This document shows positions 5,120-9,607 of a DNA stretch of 9,607 nt, in pieces; the first letter of the stretch is position 1; every line of letters starts with the position of its first letter. Under the pieces are notes generated by a model that saw nothing but the letters and a program-made list of their open reading frames with translations, had not been told where the DNA came from and made no database searches. The stretch is from Denitrobacterium sp024691475 (GTDB taxonomy: Bacteria > Actinomycetota > Coriobacteriia > Coriobacteriales > Eggerthellaceae), in assembly GCA_024691475.1 (NCBI GenBank), contig JAILNP010000089.1, forward strand, positions 1-9,607, read 5' to 3'. The position numbers and the translations under genes are program-made.

Positions 5120-6310
5120 TTACGCCTCCTTAAGAGCCTCAACGCCAGGCAGGGGCAAGCCCTGAACCAGCTCCATGGAAGCGCCACCGCCGGTGGAGAT
5201 GAAGGTCATCTTGCTTCCAAGGTCAAATTTGTTAACGGCGGCAACGCTATCGCCACCGCCGATGATGGTGTCGGCTTCCGCGTTTTCCGCAACGGCCAGG
5301 GCAACGGCCTTCGTGCCATGCTCGAAGGCGGCCATCTCGAACACGCCCATGGGGCCATTCCAGAATACCGTGCTACCCTGCGCGATGGCCTGGGCATACA
5401 GCTTTTCGGTTTCAGGACCGATATCGAGACCCATCATGTCGCTGGGGATATCGTCCACGGAAACGGTTGCGGTGTTTGCGTCTTCGGCGAAGCGATCGGC
5501 AACGACCACGTCGGTGGGAAGCAGCAGCTCGACGCCAGCTTCCTTTGCATGCTCGATCATGCCGGCAGCGCGCTCGACCCAGTCTTCTTCCTTCAGGCTA
5601 GTGCCCACCTGCTTGCCCTGGGCAAGTAGGAACGTGAAGCACATACCGCCACCGATGATGATGGTATCGGCCTTTTCAATGAGCGCATCGATAACGCCCA
5701 CCTTGTCGGAAACCTTCGACCCGCCAAGGATGGCGACGAAGGGGCGCTTGGGCTCATCGAGCATGCCGGAAAGCGTGCCCACTTCGCGCAGCATGAGGTA
5801 GCCGGCATACGCGGGCAGCAGAGCGGCAACGCCAGCTGTGGAAGCATGGGCGCGATGTGCGGTGCCGAAGGCGTCGTTCACGTAAAGATCGCCCAGCTTG
5901 GCAAGCTCTTCGCAGAACGCGGGATCGTTCTTCTTCTCGCGCTTGTCGAAACGCAGGTTTTCCAGAACCACGACTTGGCCATCTTCCATGGCTTCTACGA
6001 CCGCATGGGCATGGGGTCCCACGGTGTCGGACGCAAACGTAACGGGAGCGCTAATGAGCTGGGAAAGACGCTCGGCAGCGGGAGCGAGGGAAAACTTCTC
6101 CTCGAAGCCGGTGCCGGCGGGACGACCCAGGTGGCTCATGAGGATGACCTTGGCGCCCTTCCCCACCAGATACTCGATCGTGGGAAGCGCGGCGCGGATG
6201 CGCGTGTCGTCGGTTACGGTAGCGCCATCGAGCGGCACGTTGAAATCGACGCGACAGAGAACTCGTTTACCGGCAACATCGGCTTGCTCAAGTGACTTCA
6301 CTTCAGCCAT
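5120..6310 (-). CDS. pgk: Phosphoglycerate kinase
   Basis: The enzyme moves a phosphate from 1,3-bisphosphoglycerate to ADP, an ATP-forming step of glycolysis, in the cytosol. The 396 residues fit the family. The N-terminal domain has CRVDFNVPLD (about 19-28), SHLGRP (59-64), LENLRFDKRE and YVNDAFGTAHRAHAS for 3-phosphoglycerate binding. The C-terminal nucleotide domain has GGSKVSDK, FWNGPMGVFE, GGGDSVAAV (about 351-359) and STGGGAS. I chose ATG at 6310: AAGGA sits just upstream, and MAEVKSLEQADVAGKRVLCRV is a normal PGK start. An open frame runs on to 6460, but it passes through a spacer hairpin and the end of gap. The gene follows gap after 77 bp and leads straight into tpiA. Confidence 0.98.
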   Translation of the reverse strand: MAEVKSLEQADVAGKRVLCRVDFNVPLDGATVTDDTRIRAALPTIEYLVGKGAKVILMSHLGRPAGTGFEEKFSLAPAAERLSQLISAPVTFASDTVGPHAHAVVEAMEDGQVVVLENLRFDKREKKNDPAFCEELAKLGDLYVNDAFGTAHRAHASTAGVAALLPAYAGYLMLREVGTLSGMLDEPKRPFVAILGGSKVSDKVGVIDALIEKADTIIIGGGMCFTFLLAQGKQVGTSLKEEDWVERAAGMIEHAKEAGVELLLPTDVVVADRFAEDANTATVSVDDIPSDMMGLDIGPETEKLYAQAIAQGSTVFWNGPMGVFEMAAFEHGTKAVALAVAENAEADTIIGGGDSVAAVNKFDLGSKMTFISTGGGASMELVQGLPLPGVEALKEA

Positions 6311-6325
6311 GCTTTTCCTTTCTAC

Positions 6326-6371
6326 ACAAAACAAGGCCGGAACCGCAGCGCCAAGCATGCATGTTCCGGCC
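6326..6371 (-). promoter_or_regulatory. Hairpin in the gap–pgk spacer
   Basis: GGCCGGAAC (6363-6371) pairs perfectly with GTTCCGGCC (6335-6343) around a 19-nt loop on the minus strand, followed by TTGTTTTGTG. It could be a partial terminator that lowers pgk-tpiA-gpmI relative to gap, or a structure that stabilises the 3' end of a processed gap mRNA. No promoter is evident between it and pgk. Confidence 0.55.
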
Positions 6372-6387
6372 GAAATGACATAAGACC

Positions 6388-7389
6388 TTAGAGCAGAATC
6401 TTCGCCAGGTCCTTCACGCGATTGGAATAACCCCACTCGTTGTCGTACCAGCTGACGCACTTGACGAGGTTGTTTTCCCCGCCCATGACCATGGTAAGGC
6501 CGGCGTCGAAGATGGAAGAGTGGCTGTTATGGACGATGTCGATGGAAACCAGCGGATCCTCGCTGTATTCCAGGATGCCCTTCAGCGGGCCTTCGGCAGC
6601 GGCCTTCATGGCAGCGTTGATCTCTTCCTTCGTGACGGACTTCTCGAGTTCGACGGTGAGGTCGACCATGGAGCCATCGGGAATGGGCACGCGCGTGGCG
6701 AAACCGTCGAGCTTGCCCTTCAGTTCGGGGAGAACCAGGGAAACAGCGCGGGCAGCACCCGTGGTGGTGGGGATGATCGACATGGCTGCGGCACGAGCAC
6801 GACGCAGGTCCTTATGAGGAAGGTCCAGGATCTTCTGGTCGTTCGTGTACGCATGGATGGTGTTCATGTAGCCACGCTTGATGCCGAAGTTGTCGAGCAG
6901 CACCTTAGCAAACGGAGCGAGGCAGTTCGTGGTGCAGGAAGCGTTGCTCACGATGTTGTGAACGGCCGGATCGTACAGGTGGTCGTTCACGCCCATGACG
7001 ATGGTGATGTCCTCGTTCTTACCAGGAGCGGTGATGATGACCTTCTTAGCGCCAGCGTCGATGTGCTTCTGGGCACCTTCGCGGTCGCGGAACACGCCCG
7101 TTGACTCAACGACGATGTCGATGTCGAGCTCGCCCCAGGGCAGGTTGGATGGATTGCGGTCGGAGAAAACCTTCACGTTCTGGCCGTCTGCCACGAAACC
7201 GTCTTCCGTAACCTCGACCGATTCGAAATCGCGACCATGAATGGAATCGTACTTCAGAAGGTGGGTCATGGCCTCAACAGAGCCGGGATCGTTTACTGCG
7301 ACCACTTCCAAAGCAGGGTCTTTTGCCATCGCACGGAAGACCAGGCGTCCAATGCGGCCGAACCCGTTGATCGCTACCCTCGTTGCCAT
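6388..7389 (-). CDS. gap: Glyceraldehyde-3-phosphate dehydrogenase, NAD-type
   Basis: The tetrameric cytosolic enzyme oxidises and phosphorylates glyceraldehyde 3-phosphate to 1,3-bisphosphoglycerate. At 333 residues it has normal length. The Rossmann motif INGFGRIGR is at 7-15, and Asp34 in VAVNDPGS suggests NAD rather than NADP preference. The catalytic Cys152 is in SNASCTTNC and His179 in NTIHAYTNDQ. IPTTTGAA and SWYDNEWGYSNRV near the end are also present. The sequence LDLPHKDLRRARAA resembles the glycolytic Gram-positive form rather than a gluconeogenic GapB. AGGAG stands 7 nt before the ATG. It is the first gene of the glycolytic block, 71 bp after whiA. Confidence 0.98.
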   Translation of the reverse strand: MATRVAINGFGRIGRLVFRAMAKDPALEVVAVNDPGSVEAMTHLLKYDSIHGRDFESVEVTEDGFVADGQNVKVFSDRNPSNLPWGELDIDIVVESTGVFRDREGAQKHIDAGAKKVIITAPGKNEDITIVMGVNDHLYDPAVHNIVSNASCTTNCLAPFAKVLLDNFGIKRGYMNTIHAYTNDQKILDLPHKDLRRARAAAMSIIPTTTGAARAVSLVLPELKGKLDGFATRVPIPDGSMVDLTVELEKSVTKEEINAAMKAAAEGPLKGILEYSEDPLVSIDIVHNSHSSIFDAGLTMVMGGENNLVKCVSWYDNEWGYSNRVKDLAKILL

Positions 7390-7420
7390 TAGGCACTCCT
7401 TATCTCTCGATACTATTCAG

Positions 7421-7454
7421 GCACAACCCGCAGGTCGCACCGTGGGATACTATA
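7421..7454 (-). promoter_or_regulatory. whiA–gap spacer: possible -10 and leader hairpin
   Basis: On the minus strand TATAGT (7449-7454) is a plausible -10, but I find no good -35 at the right distance; TTGAGC is only 11 bp upstream. Just downstream, GGTGCGACC and GGTTGTGCC can form a 9-bp stem with three G·U pairs. A separate gap promoter is plausible but unproven; read-through from whiA is the alternative. Confidence 0.3.
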
Positions 7455-7460
7455 ACGCAT

Positions 7461-8390
7461 TTACCGCTCAACCTGCGCGGCAAGCTGCTCGATTCGACGA
7501 ACGCGATGGTATACGGCCGATTTGGACAAGGGCGGGTCGGCGTATTCCCCGAGTTCCTTCAATGTGGCATCGGGGTGCGACACGCGAAGTTTGATGAATT
7601 CTTGAAGAGCCGGTGGAAGGCTCTCCAAGCCATAGCGATCGACCACCGCGTGAATGGCCATGATCTGCTCCATGCTGGCTTCGGTGGCCTTCTGCTGGTT
7701 GGCCAGCTCCGCGTTGACCCTGCGATTCACGTCGTTGCGCACGCTCTTGATCACGCGAACGTTTTCCATGGCAAGGGCGCTTTGGTGGGCGCCGACTACG
7801 GCTAGGAAGGCCGAAATGGCCGACCCGCTTTTCATGTAGACGATGTAGTTGCTGCGACGCTGCATGATCTTTGCCGAAATATCGCGTTCGGCCATAAGGT
7901 CTACGAGCCCGTTTGCCAACTCTTCGGATTCGACCGACATCTCGAAATGAAAATCGCCCTTCGGGTTCGCGATAAACCCGCTTCCTAGGAAAGCGCCACG
8001 CAAGTATGCGGCGGCGCAGCAGCGCTTCTCGACAAGCTTCGGGTATACGCCGCGGTCGAACCCGCCCGACGTGAGCACGCCCATATCCTTCATGGCTTCG
8101 GGAAGCCCCTTTTGCATGGGCACCTCGATGAGGTAGTTTGGCGTCTTATGCAATACGCTGCGACGAACGGTCCAATCGGTCTTCAGGCCGTACTGTTCGT
8201 GCAACAACTTCACGAGCAGGCGCGCAACAGACGGCGAATCGGTATCGACCTCAATGCGAAAGCGCCCGGAACCAGCCAGGAAAAGCGAGCCTTCCATGCG
8301 GATGAGGGCGGCAAGCGTGGCGCGCTCGCAATGCGAGCATACGGGAGGAACGCGGGAAAGCTCTTCCTTTACATCTGCGGTGAACGACAA
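7461..8390 (-). CDS. whiA: DNA-binding regulator WhiA
   Basis: WhiA is a conserved Gram-positive protein that pairs a LAGLIDADG-homing-endonuclease-like fold with a C-terminal helix-turn-helix. In Streptomyces it controls sporulation septation and in Bacillus it affects cell division. The 309 residues match the family. SFTADVKEELSRV opens the protein, CCAAAYLRGAFLGSG (124-138) marks the LAGLIDADG-like core, SVRNDVNRRVNAELANQQKA (216-235) is the family signature, and TLKELGEYA…LSKSAVYHRVRRIEQLA (276-304) is the DNA-binding part. The start is a TTG (8388-8390) with GGGGGTG 8 nt upstream. It overlaps yvcK by 22 bp, so the two are cotranscribed. Its role in this organism is not shown by the sequence. 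Confidence 0.96.
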   Translation of the reverse strand: MSFTADVKEELSRVPPVCSHCERATLAALIRMEGSLFLAGSGRFRIEVDTDSPSVARLLVKLLHEQYGLKTDWTVRRSVLHKTPNYLIEVPMQKGLPEAMKDMGVLTSGGFDRGVYPKLVEKRCCAAAYLRGAFLGSGFIANPKGDFHFEMSVESEELANGLVDLMAERDISAKIMQRRSNYIVYMKSGSAISAFLAVVGAHQSALAMENVRVIKSVRNDVNRRVNAELANQQKATEASMEQIMAIHAVVDRYGLESLPPALQEFIKLRVSHPDATLKELGEYADPPLSKSAVYHRVRRIEQLAAQVER

Positions 8391-9475
8391 AGCTTGAGCA
8401 CCCCCGTAAGAGCATCGCGCAGGGCAATGGGATTGTGAATGGTTGGATGAGCAGGGTCTACGAAGTCGCGCGCAATAACCACGGGGCCGCTTTCCTGAAT
8501 GCGATACGCAGCATCGTAGGTAATGGGAACCGGGCGAACACGGCTTGAGCCATCGTAATCGCTTGGCAGCGGCTCCTCGCGTGCGACCTGGGTATAGTTA
8601 CCCGGTTCGTGACCGCCCGGACGCAACTGCACGGGCGTGTGCACCAGAACGTAATCGAGCAAGCCCGCCATGCCGTGGTCCTGCAGGGCACGTACGTGCT
8701 CTTCGGCGGAAAAACCCCAGGTCTCACCTTGGAAATCGGCAACGCTGCAGACGAAGACCGTCTTCGCGCGCGAACTGCGAATTGCCTCCAGTACGCCCGG
8801 AATGAGCAAGTTCGGGATGATGGACGTGAAGAGCGAGCCGGGCCCCAAAACGATGAGGTCGGCCTCGCAAATCGCCTTGATGGCGGCTGGGTATGGCGTA
8901 CCCGTATAGGGTGCCTTCAGCCACACGCTTTCGATGGCGGTGCGCGAATGAGAAATATTGGCCTGACCTTCAATAATACGACCGTCAAGCGTGCGGCCGC
9001 AAAGCGTTACCTTGTCAAGCGTGGAGGGATACACATGCCCCCTCGCATGCAGAAGGTCTTCGCAGATTCGGATTGCCTCCGGAAAGGACCCCGTGGCGTC
9101 CTCGAGTGCGGTAATGAGCAGATTGCCCAGCGCATGATTGTTCGCCAGCTCGAAACGGTACTTGAACGCACGAGTCAGCGGATCATGCGGATCGTCGGCA
9201 AAGGCAACCAGGCACTTGCGGATGTCACCAGGAGGAGTGACGTTGGCAAGTTCGCGCAAAGCGCCCGTGGAACCGCCGTCGTCGGCCATGGCAACCACGG
9301 CAGACGTGCGCACGCCCATGGACACCAAGGTTCGAATGGAAACCGGCGCGCCCGTTCCGCCACCGATAACCACGGCATGAGCGGGCTGCGCATTGCCAAC
9401 CACGGGCTCGATGCCGCGAATCTTGTCGAACGAGCCCGTGGAGGAGGGATCTTGCCTGAATGCGGAATTCGCCAT
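8369..9475 (-). CDS. yvcK: YvcK/GlmR family (CofD-like) factor
   Basis: The 368-residue protein belongs to the CofD-like YvcK family (also called GlmR or CuvA), which binds UDP-sugars. In Bacillus it is needed for growth on gluconeogenic carbon sources and supports cell-wall precursor supply. VVIGGGTGAPVSIRTL (35-50) is the N-terminal nucleotide-binding loop. MADDGGSTGALR (63-74), GDIRKCLVAF (83-92), NNHALGNLL (112-120) and LGPGSLFTSIIPNLL (210-224) are the other signatures. About 30 poorly conserved residues precede the core. ATG at 9475 shares one base with the rapZ stop (TAATG), with GGGGGAG just upstream. The stop overlaps whiA. The rapZ-yvcK-whiA trio is widely conserved in Gram-positives. 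Confidence 0.95.
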   Translation of the reverse strand: MANSAFRQDPSSTGSFDKIRGIEPVVGNAQPAHAVVIGGGTGAPVSIRTLVSMGVRTSAVVAMADDGGSTGALRELANVTPPGDIRKCLVAFADDPHDPLTRAFKYRFELANNHALGNLLITALEDATGSFPEAIRICEDLLHARGHVYPSTLDKVTLCGRTLDGRIIEGQANISHSRTAIESVWLKAPYTGTPYPAAIKAICEADLIVLGPGSLFTSIIPNLLIPGVLEAIRSSRAKTVFVCSVADFQGETWGFSAEEHVRALQDHGMAGLLDYVLVHTPVQLRPGGHEPGNYTQVAREEPLPSDYDGSSRVRPVPITYDAAYRIQESGPVVIARDFVDPAHPTIHNPIALRDALTGVLKLCRSPQM

Positions 9476-9607
9476 TACTCCCCCTCCCCGCTCTTCTTCG
9501 CTTCGCCCGTATCGGCACGCGAGAGGTCACGATGGGAAACGTGCACTTGGTAACCGCATTTCCGCAGGTATTCACCCGTGGCAACGGCAATTGCAACGCT
9601 ACGGTGC
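9475..9607 (-). CDS. rapZ: RapZ (YvcJ) nucleotide-binding protein, C-terminal end
   Basis: The last 43 residues are visible before the gene leaves the window. They begin HRSVAIAVATGEYLRKCGYQ and continue through VHVSHRDLSR to the stop at 9475-9477. HRSV, a C-terminal helix and GYxVxVxHRDL are characteristic of the end of RapZ/YvcJ proteins, where HRS follows a GCTGG motif. The N-terminal P-loop lies outside the window. RapZ proteins hydrolyse or bind nucleotides; in E. coli RapZ guides decay of the GlmZ small RNA, while the Gram-positive role is less clear. The stop overlaps the yvcK start by one base, which points to translational coupling. The tail after HRDL is lysine/glutamate-rich and not conserved. 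Confidence 0.9.
   Translation of the reverse strand, partial: HRSVAIAVATGEYLRKCGYQVHVSHRDLSRADTGEAKKSGEGE

Noticed and set aside
2949..5165. A 738-codon open frame on the plus strand across gpmI, tpiA and the end of pgk
   Set aside because: It is exactly antisense to three well-supported enzymes, its translation is rich in His and Arg and resembles no family, and it ignores the gene boundaries beneath it. Codon bias of the real genes keeps this frame open.
6311..6460. An extra 50 N-terminal residues for phosphoglycerate kinase
   Set aside because: The stretch runs through a spacer hairpin and the 3' end of gap, has no family similarity, and a good ribosome binding site and start exist at 6310.
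8609..9553. A 314-codon plus-strand frame across yvcK and rapZ
   Set aside because: It is an antisense shadow of yvcK and rapZ with no recognisable motifs.

Overview
The window reads as chromosomal DNA from a moderately GC-rich Gram-positive bacterium, most likely of the class Coriobacteriia (an Eggerthella/Slackia-type lineage). This placement is an inference. It rests on the gene order rapZ–yvcK–whiA–gap–pgk–tpiA–gpmI, the presence of WhiA, the wording of the SecG sequence, and an exported InlB-repeat/sortase-like protein. No lineage marker in the window is decisive. Almost everything is coded on the minus strand, so transcription runs from the right edge to the left.

Right half (9607→2742): the end of rapZ, then yvcK and whiA, are packed with overlapping ends (1 bp and 22 bp). 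A 71-bp spacer leads into a lower-glycolysis block: gap, a 77-bp spacer with a strong hairpin, then pgk, tpiA and gpmI. The block closes with a terminator-like hairpin at 2742-2766. Together gap, pgk, tpiA and gpmI carry triose phosphates to 2-phosphoglycerate; enolase and pyruvate kinase are not in the window. YvcK is known in other Gram-positives as a factor linking carbon metabolism and envelope growth, so its position upstream of glycolysis is suggestive.

Middle (2741→1149): secG, with its own promoter and a TTG start, is followed 55 bp later by tRNA-Leu(GAG) and a textbook terminator. Next comes a single accessory gene for a membrane-anchored exported protein. It has two InlB B-type repeats followed by a sortase-like domain that carries a TLQTC motif but lacks an arginine at the usual place.

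Left end (1047→1): three minus-strand tRNA genes, Gly(GCC), Cys(GCA) and Val(GAC), are followed by a scar. A plus-strand C-terminal fragment of a tyrosine recombinase butts head-to-head against a minus-strand C-terminal half of a DUF554 membrane protein. Both genes have lost their 5' parts at the same spot (about 380-402). The simplest reading is one deletion that removed the core of an element or island once integrated beside tRNA-Val.

I saw no CRISPR array, complete mobile element, rRNA or convincing riboswitch. The best candidates for novelty are the InlB-repeat/sortase fusion and the deletion scar next to tRNA-Val. The rest is well-conserved housekeeping sequence.
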